From Dirofilaria immitis (lineage: Eukaryota > Nematoda > Chromadorea > Rhabditida > Onchocercidae): a stretch of DNA of 64,000 nt. The position numbers and the translations under genes are program-made. Location of the stretch: assembly GCA_024305405.1 (NCBI GenBank), contig JAKNDB010000085.1, positions 1,054,001 through 1,118,000 on the forward strand, in the 5' to 3' direction. Position 1 is the stretch's first letter. Each line of letters starts with the position of its first letter. The notes under the pieces were generated by a model. That model searched no databases. It was not told the origin of the DNA and worked only from the letters and a program-made list of their open reading frames with translations. Shown in pieces: positions 10,768-23,699 of this stretch.

Positions 10768-11656
10768 TCAACATGCAAATTGCGACCAAAATTTCCAAGA
10801 GATTTGAAGAGAAAAGAAAAACCTTTGCATAAAATTTATTCCAATATCCGTCAATTTATTTGTAATCGTAGTACAATTATGATTGTTGTAATTATCAATT
10901 TCTTTCCTTATGACTAATCTAATTTTTTTTCGAAGTTAGATATGAAGAAATGAAGAATTATAATCTCATCAAATACAAAAGTTAGTCTAAAATAAAAGAT
11001 GTGGTAAGCTTCGAAGATTTATAAGCAATAAAAGCGAGAAGTGAAATCAAATAACTTTTTCAGTGTTTGGAAAAAGAAATAGATGCAATCGAACTATGTC
11101 TATGAAAGATTTTAAATCTTCAAAAGATTCGTTTTTGTTGATTTTTAAATGCGAAATTTTTGCTATCATTTTTAATTTTAATAAATCAAAACATAAATTG
11201 TTCCTCATACAGAGGATTCAGCAGGAGCATCGTAATGTTTTAATGATAACTCCTAATTACTGTAATTTAATCCTGTAATTATTTTACTGTAATTAATCCT
11301 TAATTCTTAAATATATTTCATTATTCCTTCGTTTTTTCAAAAAAATATTCCACCTAATTTTTTTTTATAAAGATATCATCTATAACAAAGATTATCGTAA
11401 TATTATATTGCTAAAGAAACTTCGATTGTTTGAATTTAAAAATGTATTGAAATTCATTTTGTTGATTGATTACCACTAAAGAATGGCTTACCGTTTAAAT
11501 ACTTATCGTACCTACTATAATTTAATCCATATATTGAATAAAACCCGCTTTCGAGTACAGGATAAGAGGTTTTATTGAGAACAAAAATAAATCCTTGTAT
11601 TCGAGCTGCCCGGATATCCGAGTTTGGCTTGTGATATAAAATGTTAAAGAAAATGG
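10768..11656. other. Intergenic, no supported gene
   Basis: 3' flank of ZNF copy C followed by AT-rich DNA. A slightly GC-richer patch near 11540-11635 contains no splice-framed coding text. Confidence 0.5.
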
Positions 11657-12010
11657 TTATTCAAAATGTGCCGAATATTATCTTTTAATAATTGATGGAA
11701 AAGTCCAATATGGTGGAATAACGGCAAAAAAATGAAAGTGATAGAGAAAATTTCGGAGATATTAATGCCATATGATAATTTCATTAATTTCTTAGTAATA
11801 TTAATAATAATGCATTTGAATTATAATCTTTATGACATATATGAGCGACGATTTTGACGTGATTATAAAAAAATATTTAAAACGATTTCATGAATATTTA
11901 GCAAAAGATAAATAGCAGCAACAACAAACACCACATTCCTATAATTCATAAAAAATTTATTATCATCACTATGACTAGTAATACAATAGTATATGTTAGA
12001 TCATCATCAT
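11657..12010 (+). pseudogene. Phosphatase pseudogene fragment lacking the catalytic exon
   Basis: The plus-strand text KCAEYYLLIIDGKVQYGGIT matches exon 16649-16830 of the intact phosphatase. It then runs into the former intron (CATATGATAATTTCATTAAT), jumps without a break to the last exon (RRF, DYEK and LAKDK-like text, four Gln-type codons, TPHS equivalents), and continues into the 3' flank. The exon carrying WPD and HCSAGIGR is missing. Kept intron sequence shows a genomic duplication with an internal deletion. The orientation is opposite to the intact gene. Stops are frequent. Confidence 0.8.
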
Positions 12011-12059
12011 TATCACTATATTATGAGTAAACAATTGCATCTATATATCTATATCTTGA

Positions 12060-13445
12060 TTTTGAGCCTATATTGCTAATACAATGCAAATATCCATTGT
12101 CTTGATTCTGTGCTATGCGATACTTATATAATCATATTTTAAATTGAAATATATTTTAAAACAATTAAAAACGTGATGAAAATATTTAATTCAAATTTAT
12201 TTAAAAGGATTACAAATAATCAGGCTTATTAGCTTTACAATTAACGCAAAAAATATTGATAAGAATGAATTGATGCATTTATTCATTTCTTCATTCAAAA
12301 ATAATGCTTCAAATCAGGAAAAATTATATGCTTAAATTAATTCCAATAAGCAGCATTTTTAAACAGGACTCACTTGAATAATGATATTATTAATAAAGTG
12401 TAAACAAACATTTTACTGCAAAGACGAGTAAACTAATATATAATGAACAAGTAATGAAATCATTTCAGTATGCAAAAATTAATAATATGAATTGTAAAAA
12501 CTCTCAAGAAAAGGATAAGTAAAAACTGAAACGATATTATGAAAAAATGTATAACTGTGTTTGCATAAATTGTTTTGAACAATGCAATATAGTAATTTAA
12601 ATAAATTTTTTTGATAATTATAATTTTAATACGCAATGTATTAATTTTAATAAATTTTTGATTAAACATTAGCGCTAAATATTGACCGAATAATCTCTAC
12701 TCTTCGTTATTGCAGGTAGATTGCCACTCCTATCCCAGAATTATTTATAAATATGACTTTTCAGGAACTCATACAGTGATGAGTTTTCTTCGTCAAATTC
12801 GAACAGTTATCATAACAACTTCAACGGCTTCATCACTTCAAATCCCATCCGACCAAACCTCGTAAACTTAACAATATTTCCACAACACAATCGGCATTTA
12901 ATAACTAGAGTTAATATAATGCAGATATTCATTGCTTTGAATACTTATATATTTTAAATTGAAATATATTTTAAAGCAATTGAAAATTCATTAAGTAATT
13001 GTGTATTTTTAATTTCAAATATTATTACATTGGGTTTTACAAATTGCAAATTAAAACTTAAAAAAATTAAAATTTTTTAATCACTGAGTTACATTATTCA
13101 ATTCCTTTATCGAATTTTATTTATACTTAAAATAGATTGAATAGATTTAGCATTATGATAATTGTTGTATTCTTAAACTAATCTCAATTAGTACCATTTT
13201 CAAAGAGGATTCACGTAAGTAGTGGCAATATTAATGAAGTGTAAAAACATTTTACTGCAAAAGAAGAGTAAACTAATACATATTGAAAAGTAATAAAATC
13301 AATTCAGTATGCAAAAATTAGTAATATCAATTGTAAAAACTCTCAAAAAGGACCTTAGAGATTGCCATTCTTATCCCAGAATCATTCATAAGTACAGCTC
13401 GTCAGAAACTAACACAGTTAACAAATGATAGCATGGATTTTTTCG
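12060..13445. repeat. Diverged tandem duplication of about 840 bp
   Basis: The segment about 12140-12790 is repeated at about 12950-13440. Shared landmarks include ATTTTACTGCAAA...GAGTAAACTAATA, CAGTATGCAAAAATTA and the GATTGCCA.TC.TATCCCAGAAT block related to the zinc-finger 5' region. A further inverted piece lies at about 21060-21170, just outside phosphatase pseudogene copy 2. No coding sequence was seen. Confidence 0.7.
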
Positions 13446-13663
13446 TCAAATTTTTATTTTACCATTTCATTCTGTAAATTGTATTTCACTTGTTCGCTGT
13501 AGAATTTAACCGCTTTTTAGAGTTTTATATTATATGAGATTTTGAAAGTTTGCGATAAATATAAATAAGCAGCTCTTTTTCCTACAAATTCAAAAAAATC
13601 TTTCGCTTTGTTTCTTTTCATTGCAAAAATATTTATTTCTTTTTTAATCAAATTATACTTGAT

Positions 13664-14035
13664 GCAGGCAATGTGATTCGTGTAATGAACTATGAACAAA
13701 ATATTCAAAAGATAGGAAATTGCTGGAAGAAAATCCCTTGTACTTATGCTTTTATGTGGATTGGATCTCTTTCGCTTTCTGGGATATTTCCATTTGCAGG
13801 TTTCTATTCAAAGGATTTAATAATTGAACATGCTTATAGTATAGACAGTTTTGCCTTTGTAATGAGTTTGGTTGTTGCATTCTTTACAGCATTTTACTCT
13901 TGGAGAGTATTACTTCTTGTATTTCATAGTCAAAAACAAAGTAAGATCGATATATATGAAGTACCGATAGTTATGCTTATACCGCTATTCATACTTTTGG
14001 GTCGGTATTTTCTGGGATATGGGGATTAGAAACTT
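13664..14035 (+). pseudogene. nuoL: nuoL fragment of bacterial (Wolbachia-like) origin
   Basis: The translation matches the middle of NADH-quinone oxidoreductase subunit L, a proton-pumping membrane subunit of bacterial complex I. It begins at AGNVIRVM (13664; E. coli reads GAGSVIHAM here), then EQNIQKIGNCWKKIPCTYA, SGIFPFAGFYSKDLIIE, VVAFFTAFYSWRVLLLVFH and YEVPIVMLIPLFILL. Near 13998 a one-base frame change moves the match to GSVFSGIWGLET, followed by a stop; short related text (NNLPWKELI) may continue to about 14090. Only about 120 of more than 600 residues remain, with no start and no neighbouring nuo genes. It sits inside the 5' region of zinc-finger copy D, between blocks that are adjacent in copy C. 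A mitochondrial ND5 origin is unlikely because the match is to the alphaproteobacterial form. Source as Wolbachia is inferred from the host type. Confidence 0.88.
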
Positions 14036-14289
14036 AGCCTTATAATATTTGCAATAATCTCCCGTGGAAGGAACTTATCATATTTATGATTTGGGTAGAC
14101 ATGCGTGTGAATGCATGATCATTATTTTATCAGCGTTAATAATATAGAAGAGTCATTTGTTGCAAGAATATTCTCCGCAATCATCATGCATGCGATATTG
14201 TCCCTTCGACGAAATTTAATTTACTGTTAAATTTAATAGTTTGCATTAATAATGTGAAAGTAATACTCTAATAATGAATTTCATCTGTT

Positions 14290-14892
<603 letters not shown>

Positions 14893-15478
14893 TTTGTTCG
14901 AAATACACGGAAATAAAGGCCATATTTTTATCATTCTCGATTTTGTAGATTATTTATTTACTCTACTGATTGAATTCTAGCCATTTAATGAATTTGTCAT
15001 CCATTATTTTTGTCTTATATTCACAGCAATTATTTGTTATTATTGTTAGTATTTTTAACTACAAGTTACTGCATATTTCTATTTACACTCAATTTTACTC
15101 TTATTTTTTCTCCCTTTTTAATTGTTTGCTTATTTTCATTTATTATTATCATTAATATTATTGCTATTCATTATTATTATTTATTTATTTAATATTTTCA
15201 TTGTTATTTATTATTATCTGTTATTATTATTTTTATTATTATTATTAATTATTATTGCTATTTATTATTAATATTATTATTAATGAAATTCAAATATGTT
15301 TCCGTTTTTCTGTGGATTTAAATAACAAAAGCTTAATTTTCAATACAATTTCAAATTTATAAAAATTACTTATACACATATATTTATGTGAGGAATTGTA
15401 TATTCATAATATTGCGGTAATGATGATGAAATAACATACATTATGATAGTACTAATCACAAACGTAGTAATAAATTTC
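14893..15478. other. Convergent 3' spacer with TTA/ATT-rich tract
   Basis: Between the end of ZNF copy D and the stop of the phosphatase. The first 230 bases match the flank of ZNF copy A. Bases 15130-15290 are imperfect TTATTA repeats. Open frames here are low-complexity artefacts. Confidence 0.6.
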
Positions 15479-15502
15479 TTATGAATTATCCGAATGTGGT
15501 GT

Positions 15503-15534
<32 letters not shown>

Positions 15535-18500
15535 CTTTTGCTAAATGTTCATTAAATCGTTTTAAATATTTTTCATAATCACGCCGAAATCGTCGTGTAA
15601 ATATATCTTGTGGTAATGATTTTGCAATTTGCATATATTCGAGAAGACAAATATGCATATACAAATATTGCAATACTGATTGCACCGAATGTAATCGTTG
15701 CTGACGAATCTCTTTAATAACCTATATCGTGAAAATTATTACTATTATTGTTACTATTGTTATTATTATTCTAATAGTACTATATTATTATCATCATTAT
15801 CATTACTGTTGTATTATTAATTGTTATTATTATCATTATTATCATCATCACTATATTATTATCAATTTTGTCTCTAATACAATATTATCTATTACTATTA
15901 TTATAATCGCAGTTACTATATTACTATCATTATTGTCACCATGGTTATATTACTTACTGGTATTATGATTGTTATCACCATTATTATAACTGTTATTACC
16001 ATAATATTATTTAATAATATTATTATCATTACTGTCATTCGTATCATACTATTATCATCGCTATCACTATTACTGTAATATTTTTGTTACTATTTTTTCA
16101 GTTTTTTAAAAAAGAAAAAGAACAATAAAAAACAAAAAACTAACATCAGGCGCAGAAACAGTGCCTTCTTCATTAAGTCGATCGATGGCGTAATCAACAG
16201 CGCAAAAAGTACCCGTACGACCTATACCAGCCGAGCAATGTACGACGATTGGTCCCTTTTCTTGGATTGTTTTTAATTTCATAATTAGAGCAATTAATGG
16301 TGCACCGGAACGTGGTGATGAACGATCTGGCCAACTAGACCATCTATAGTGATACACCTGATGCTTATCACCTCTAAAAAACAATTATTCGCATGATTAT
16401 CTTCTTCGCAATAATAATTGAAGCAAATTAAATAATTAAACGAAATAATTAAATTTTGACCAGTTAATTATAAAATATATTCCAATTAATAATGCTAAAA
16501 ATAATTTAAAACAATTTCAAATAATTTATATATATATATTAATGATATTAATGGATGCATGGATATTGAATATTCATATATATATATGTCATAATGATTA
16601 TTATTATTATTATTATTGTCAAGAAATTAATGAAATTATTTATCATACTCTAATCGTACGCTCATCATATGGCAAGTAATCTCTTCTAAATTTTTTCCAT
16701 CTCTTTCATTTTTTACCGTAATTCCACCATATTGAACTTTTTCACCAATTGTTAATGGATAGTATTCGGCACATTTTGATTCACCATCTTCAATAAAATC
16801 ACATAACATTACGATCGCTTGTACTTCTTCCTAAAATTGTTAAAATAATGTGATAGAAAATGTTATATCAAATATTTCTGACATTTTCGTTTGTCATTGG
16901 AAAAGAATTATGCAAATTATAAATCAATGATACATCTTTTTAATATATCGATAGCAATTTTTGTAATCATATATAAAAACTCATCTACTCCGGTTCCACG
17001 CATATACTACTGATTCAAGTCTCATCCATTTTAAGAATCCCGTATATGCGCCCACGTAGCCCACTCAATCTCTACACTTGTTTGCTGTTTAAGAATTCAT
17101 GCGTATGCCCACTCATATGTGCATACATACATACTTATTCGGATACTTGCGTATACACTCACGCAACGATAAATGCCACAGAGCATATTCTTCTTTCATA
17201 TCTAACAACTTGGAATGAAATTGATCAATCGATGTTTAATAGACCTTAAAAATCATCCACCAGAAATCTTCGATAGTTTCTTCAAGCGGACCTTGCGTAC
17301 AGATATATCGCTTATTAGTTGATAATTGAACCCAATTAGCATGAATATAATCATTATTCCTTGGACGATCTTTTAAGACTACGCGTGTTTTATCAAGGCA
17401 CATCACATCGGTATATCTTAAACAAATATAATAATTGATAAGAATATATCTAAATAAAATATTATAGTTAATAATTTTTTTATTGCGAATTTTATGAAAA
17501 TAATTTAAACATATTAAATTATTTATTACGAAATAATTATATGAAATAAAAAATTATGTCTTAAACGTAAATGTTATCAATAAAATTTCATCGATTATTT
17601 TAATCATTTCAAAAGGAACAATAAGAATTTGTTTATTTTATAAAATTATTTTAATTATCTAGTGGTTATGCTCCTTCAACTCACCGATTTTTTGCAGGAT
17701 ATCGATCAAACATAATCGTCGTTATTTTGGGTGGTATAAATTTTCGAACAGACGCAAAATCTTTCAATATTGGCCGTAAACCTCTTCGACAAATGGATTT
17801 CATCCATTCCGAAGCACTATCACCAACTTTATCAACAGCTCGCGTTGAATATTCTTTGGATCCTTAAAAATATCATCGTCACCTTTAATTATTTCAGATT
17901 AAACAAAACTAACTCTAAGTCCATATGACATTTAAGTATGATTATGCAATCTAATATTCATAGAATAAACAACGAATGAAAAGTTAAAGTGAAATTGATG
18001 TTAATTCTTAGAAATTTAGTACTCTCGTGTTATATCGCTATCATACCTTCGTGATATTATCTATCATTTAATTTCAGACATTATCAAAATTAAACTTTTC
18101 ATGATAAATTAAAAGCAAATCACAACATAAAAAATGAGAGATATAATTAAAATTATCACCTAAATCAAAATCAACATCTGCTTCTTTCATCACAACATCT
18201 CTAATATATGTTTTTTCCTTTTTTAAATCTTTTTTGTTGCACGTGGTTTAACTTGTCTTTCTTTTAGCGCCTGAAATTTAAGCATCATTATTAATATCTA
18301 TAAATACTAAATGATAACATCGATAACATTAATTAGCCAGTTAATTAATTAATCGGTAACGTCAATATGAGGACAAATGCGTTAATTAATTAATCATAAC
18401 ATTGATCATTTACTCAATCAGTCGATGATAACAATATAAGCATAATATTTACGATTAAAAGATTAATTAATTAATTTCTCTTATTCATCAATATTTATAT

Positions 18501-19540
18501 CTGATTTAAAAATAAAAGTGGATCACACTAATTGCTTGCACTAAACGATAATATCAATACTGATCAATTAATTAATTGATAATAACAGTATAAATATAAT
18601 TATGTTATCATAAAATTTTTTTAAAATTAATTAATCGTTTTGCATATTTTTCTTTATCAAATAGAAAACAGTAAATATTTATCAAACAAAAATAAATATT
18701 TCTGTTTGATAAAAAAAGGTTGAAAGCATTGTATAACATACATTTTTCTTTTTCGACCTCTGAAAATAAACTATCTCGAAATTTTTTTTTGCTTTTGCCT
18801 TAACAATAAATTATAAAAGAAAAAAAGGCAATTATGAAACTAATATTATTAAATTTATTCCAATATTTTTCCATAAAATTTAGAAAAAAATTTTTATTGT
18901 TGTTGAAACACTTACGATATGCGACGATATTTTCGACTGGTATGTTTCGAACTAACAGCAGCTACAAATTATTCAGAATTTTTTTCTTCTTTTGTTTTAT
19001 CAATTATTATCATTATTATCACCTACTCTTATTAATTACGGCTAATTTATAATAGCTATACTTGTATTATGCTGCAATTAATTGTTTTCATCATTACTAT
19101 TATCTACAATCCTTGATATTTCAATTTTCTACTCAAAGTTTTGGCTTTTTTTCTGATAATTTTCTTTGGTATACTATTATATCATGAATGTTTTATGACT
19201 AATGATGTACTGAGATAGAAATGATAGTAAATAAATGTTTAAAAGGAATATTTACAGAAAATTTCAAATTAGTCCAACAAATAATTAATTTCCTGCTTGT
19301 ATTGAATTGAGATGTATAATAAATGATGGGAAAAAATTTTAATTAATATATTCATTAAGTATTTTTATATCGTTTTTTCGTTTACTACCATTCAAAAAAA
19401 GTAATAATTTTTGTAGAATTGGAATAAATATACAAATAATAAAAGACTTAAACTTAAAATTAAATTAACATACCATCTTCTTCACATGTACACAAATCAT
19501 TCGGTTCTTCTTTCGGTAATTTTGTGTGTCGTGTTAAGGC
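15479..19540 (-). CDS. Receptor-less protein tyrosine phosphatase, nematode-type
   Basis: This enzyme removes phosphate from phosphotyrosine. Exons whose phases match throughout: 17685-17862, 17245-17416, 16649-16830, 16145-16373, 15479-15721 (coding order). They carry every PTP landmark: KNRYTDV (phosphotyrosine loop), NDYIHANWV, TQGPLEETIEDFWWM, IVMLCDF, AEYYPLTIGE, the WPD loop (SSWPDRSSPRS), the catalytic VHCSAGIGRTG (Cys and Arg present) and the Q-loop RLHSVQSVLQYLYMH. The C-terminus adds a charged tail with nine Gln. Two 5' exons, 18160-18270 (VVMKEADVDFDL) and 19474-19540 (TRHTKLPKEEPNDLCTCEED), join in phase, but the joined frame hits TAA at 18248-18250; a longer A-run near 18230 would give another open reading. 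The true start lies further upstream and was not found. Three partial pseudogene copies lie nearby. The domain is intact; whether the N-terminus is functional is unsure. Confidence 0.85.
15494..15525 (-). repeat. CAA repeat encoding polyglutamine
   Basis: Nine consecutive CAA codons near the phosphatase C-terminus. The related pseudogene at 11.9 kb has only about four, so the tract has changed length. Confidence 0.85.
15735..16080. repeat. Imperfect ATT/ATC trinucleotide tract in a phosphatase intron
   Basis: Long degenerate TTATTATCA-type repeats fill most of the intron between exons 16145-16373 and 15479-15721. The apparent open frame at 15729-15968 is this repeat. Confidence 0.8.
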
Positions 19541-21210
19541 CTTTAAAAAAGAAAGAGAAAGAGAATAGAAAACGAAGAGGGAAAAAAATTGAATTAATTT
19601 TAAAAGTATAATATTAATCACAATAATATTAATCATATAATGTTAAATATTCTTCTAAGATTTTAGTAAATAAATAATTACTATTACCTAATTCGAAATT
19701 ATATACAGTATGATCAACACTTTATACAGTATAATTAACATTATATACAGTAAGACTAAATTATTTACAGTATGGTTAATGAAGCAACATTTTTCTATTT
19801 ATCTTTGGAAATTATTAAGATGAAATGGATACTTAAAAGAGCAGGAAAAAATGCTAATATCTTAATGAAGAAAAGAGAAAGATATGTTAAAAGATAAATA
19901 AATAGATGAAATGATAAAAATGATTATTTTACAAGTTCGAAATAATTCAGAATTTTTTGAATTTTCTAATAAAAATAATTGTTCTAGATAATAATAGCAG
20001 GCGTAAAATGAAATTAGACAAATCATAAGTTTCCATTTATTATTTTCTTATTTTTTGTCAAAAATATAGCGAAAAAAAATTGAAGAATTTATTACAAAAA
20101 TCTTAAAGACTTTTTAATTATTGTATTGGATTGATTATAAAAAAATGTAAGTGTAATTTTATCAAGTTTTTCAGAAAAGTTTTACACGGTATTTAATTTT
20201 CTTGTGCATTATTGTGTAATATTGTTACCCAAAAATCGGTTTTTTATTCTAAATACAATTAATTTTTTCATCGGTTCATTTTCTTTTTTGATTTAAGAAA
20301 GATTTGATCAAATTCCATTGCATTCACGTTTTTTAATAAGTATCTTTCAATAAATAATTGAAAAATCAATTTAATAGTATTAATTAGTTGATTTAATATA
20401 TATTTGATTAATCAAAAATTTGTTTTATTTTAAATAATGAGGAAGCAAAAAATTTCAATATTCCATGCAATAATCATGGCACGGGATTACAAGAAAAAAA
20501 TTGAATAGTCGGGAAAGAAAAATTAACTGTAATGTTCTTTGCTATGTTAACAGATGTAAACAATGATAAATGTGGTATGATAATAACTACTTATATATTG
20601 CATTAAATGAATGAAAATCTGCATAAATATATAAAAATGTTTATGTGCATAATTTTGTAACAATATATATTTTTGGATTAATTCCATTATTTATACAATT
20701 TTTGCTTCAATTCCTATACATCATTTTTTATTATCATCACCATAAATAATCGATCGACAATTCAATTAACTTTATTACTCTTATTGATAATATACAAATA
20801 TACAATTGTATTTTAATACCACAGAGATTATTGTTAGAAATTAAAATAATATATTATCGAGATTAAATTCCAATTCCAATTATACGTAATACGATTATGT
20901 TAGTGTTCCATGATTATCTATTTATTAAAAAACTGATCATGACCTATAACTTTTATTATTCAACATTTGCGATCAATGCATAATATTCTATCAAAAAAAT
21001 AAACAATTATTTTATCACAATAGTTTTGAATTTTCAACATAATTTTTCTCTCAAAATAATTATTAATTTCTGCATACAGAAATTAATTCATTACATGTTC
21101 ATTATCTATTAGTTTACTCTTCTTTTGCAGTCAAGTGTTTATTTACACTTCATTAATAAACTATTGCTCAAAATGAGTTTGCGTGAAAATGCCAATTGGG
21201 ATTAATTTAA
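19541..21210. other. AT-rich spacer; possible missing 5' exon(s) of the phosphatase
   Basis: The phosphatase exon 19474-19540 starts in phase 0, so at least one more coding exon is expected here, but no convincing one was seen. TATACAGTA-type short repeats occur near 19705-19770. Bases 21060-21170 are an inverted relic of the 12.4/13.2 kb tandem repeat and abut the duplicated segment. Confidence 0.5.
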
Positions 21211-21856
21211 ATATTCAAAAACCGTTGGGCTACTTGCAAATATTAAGTATTTGAATTTTTAAATAATATAATATTGCAATTAATACTAGCAGTATGTACT
21301 GATATTATATTTAATTACTCATTTTTAATAGCTCATTATCATTTTTTGCATAAAAATCGCTATTACTTAATTAACCTTTTATTATTACGATTCATTCTAA
21401 TAAATCATATTTTGACCTGGTTACTTTAGTAACATTCATAGATTAATATGCATGAACTACATTGACAAATTGGCATTTGATTTTATGGAAACTATCTTGT
21501 AATGCTTTCGTCGAGAATATGCATAATTAAAGTTATCTTTAATTGTAAACTAATCACATGACAAGTAATCTTTTTTCCATCTCTTTCATTTTTACCGTAA
21601 TTCCACCATATTGAACTTTTTCACCAATTGTTAAAGGATAGTATTCGGCACGTTTTGATTCACCATCTTTAATAGAATCACATAACGATCGCTTACACTT
21701 TTTCCTGAAACTTCTTTGCTTCCCAGTTCTTCTCTTCTTTCACTTTCTTTTGTACTTGTTTCCCGCGCTTGCACTTCGTCCTTTTCAATTCATACATATC
21801 ATTCAGAAGCCCACACGCGTATTCATCATATCACACATATTCATGCATAGACAAAT

Positions 21857-21887
<31 letters not shown>

Positions 21888-22803
21888 ACACACGCTTACA
21901 CACACATACACACATACACACATATACGTACACATATTTGCATGCAACCACTCACTCACTCACGCGCCCACTCATATACTCATACATCATCTCATATTCA
22001 CAATATTTTGAACATATACGATAACACACCCATTCAATTTTCCGCAACATTTAAGAAATTAAAATATGCTTACCTGTACACTCACTCAAGTTTATTCAAG
22101 TACCGAACATAAAATAATCCACTCATCTATTCAGTTCCACGTATATATCTTGCTCAGGAATCCATCATACACTCACAAACTCATTCAAGTCTCATATATT
22201 ATATATATATATATATTTTAAGAATCCAATACATACGCCCGCGTAGCCACATTTGTTTGCTGCTTAAGAATTCATGCGTATGCCCCATTCATATGTGCAC
22301 ACATACACACTTATTCGGATACTTGCGTATACACTCACGCAACGATAAATGTCACAGAGCATATTCTTCTTTCATGTCTAACAACTTGGAATGAAATTGA
22401 TCGATAAATGTTTGATAAACCTTAAAAATCATCCACCCGAAATCTTCAAATAGACCTTGTGCATAGATAATTGAACTCAATTAGCATGAATATTTAAACG
22501 ATAACAACAATATAAAGACAAATACATTAATTAATTTAATCATAACATTGTAACTGATCATTTAATAATTTAATCGATGATACAATATATGCATAATGCT
22601 TACGATTAAGCATAATATTTAAAATTAATATTAATTAATATTTAATAATTGAATGATTAAATGATCAGTTTCAATTTAATAATTAAAATTAATATTTAAT
22701 AATTAGTAGTATGAATTATTGAATATTATCTCAATCAGCCCATCTGAGCTCATACTGATGAGAAGCCATATTGTTGTAAGGAATGCGGGAAGAGTTTTTC
22801 TCA
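21211..22803 (-). pseudogene. Protein tyrosine phosphatase pseudogene, duplicated segment copy 2
   Basis: Near-identical to 3188-4788 over its full length, with the same disabling changes in the phosphatase exon remnants, so the pseudogene was already dead when it was duplicated. It differs at the CA tract and by scattered substitutions. The right end includes the first 45 or so bases of the zinc-finger fragment (EKPYCCKECGKSF) and then breaks off into the minisatellite. Confidence 0.85.
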
Positions 22804-23265
22804 TTATGATTCGTCTAATCACAGATATAAACGATGACTTTGTCGTATATATTTCTCAAATCATAGATATGGATTATGACTCGTCTATGTTTGTTTAATC
22901 ATAGATATGCGTTATGACTCGTCTAATCATAGATATATACGACGAATTTGTCGTATATATTTCTCTGATCATAGATATGGATTATGATTCGTATATATTT
23001 GCCTAATCATAGATATGGATTATGATTCGTCTAATCATAGATATATACGATGATTTTGTCGTATATATTTGTCTGATCATAGATATGCATTATGATTCTA
23101 CGTTTGTTTAATCATAGATATGCATTATGATTCGTCTAATCATAGATATATACGATGACTTTGTCGTATATATTCCTCTAATCATAGATATGGATTATGA
23201 CCCGTCTATGTTTGTTTAATCATAGATATGCATCATGATTCGTCTAATCATAGATATATACGATT
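22803..23265. repeat. Minisatellite, about four copies of a 108-bp composite unit
   Basis: TCGTCTAATCAYAG recurs at 22811, 22919, 23027, 23132 and 23240, giving periods of 108, 108, 105 and 108. Each unit contains three AATCATAGATAT sub-repeats and one inverted pair, TATATACGAY...GTCGTATATA. The sequence resembles 8530-8580 (gene X) read on the minus strand. The array begins exactly where the duplicated segment ends. There are no spacer-repeat alternations of CRISPR type. Confidence 0.9.
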
Positions 23266-23386
23266 GATTTCTGTGATTTTAATAAGATTAGGGCTATTGA
23301 TTAAGTAATAATTATTTCATCATTTTAATTCTACATAATTATGAAATATGATTCTGTGTCAATAATATCATGAAAAATTTTTTCAG

Positions 23387-23530
23387 ATCTTCAAGTTTGA
23401 TCCTACATGATTGAAAGATGAAAGATTTCTTGCACCAATGACGGGAGCTTTATTTGAAATATCGATTGAAATTGAATTTGTACAAGAAGATATATCATCA
23501 GATATGATAAATTTGAATATGCCTTCTTAA
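23387..23530 (+). pseudogene. Fragment of gene X, copy 2 (second exon)
   Basis: Behind a TTTTTTCAG acceptor the text reads FKFDPT, TGA, LKDERFLAPM, GALFEISIEIEFVQEDISSD, then loses frame. It carries the same TGA as copy 1. The complementary strand encodes the 3' end of a zinc-finger relic, as in copy 1. Confidence 0.6.
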
Positions 23531-23695
23531 ATTCACTTTTTGGGGTAAAATTTCTCTCGCATTCTAAACAACTGTATGATCTCTCACCGGTATGTGTTCT
23601 CGTATGTTCTTTCAATCTGCTTTTATTTTTTTCTGCATACATAATATTTATTTATCTTTTTCCTTTTTCTTCTCCATCCACTTTTTGAACCGATA
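23400..23695 (-). pseudogene. C2H2 zinc-finger relic (ZNF copy E)
   Basis: Inverted equivalent of 7886-8215: LKEHTRTHTGERSYSCLECE plus NFTPKSEFKKA. Here the finger linker is intact (SYSC, without the stop of copy B). The 5' part is missing: at about 23695 the text jumps straight into the arm of the inverted element, which deletes about 1.0 kb relative to copy B (6885 joined to 7886 in copy B coordinates). Confidence 0.75.
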
Positions 23696-23699
23696 AATT

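Noticed and set aside
13664..14035. Mitochondrial (ND5) insertion instead of bacterial
   Set aside because: The residues match the bacterial NuoL pattern around SGIFPFAGFYSKD and read with the standard code; nematode ND5 is much more diverged.
22803..23265. Possible CRISPR-like array
   Set aside because: Repeats of 108 bp are contiguous, with no unique spacers and no cas genes; the genome is eukaryotic.
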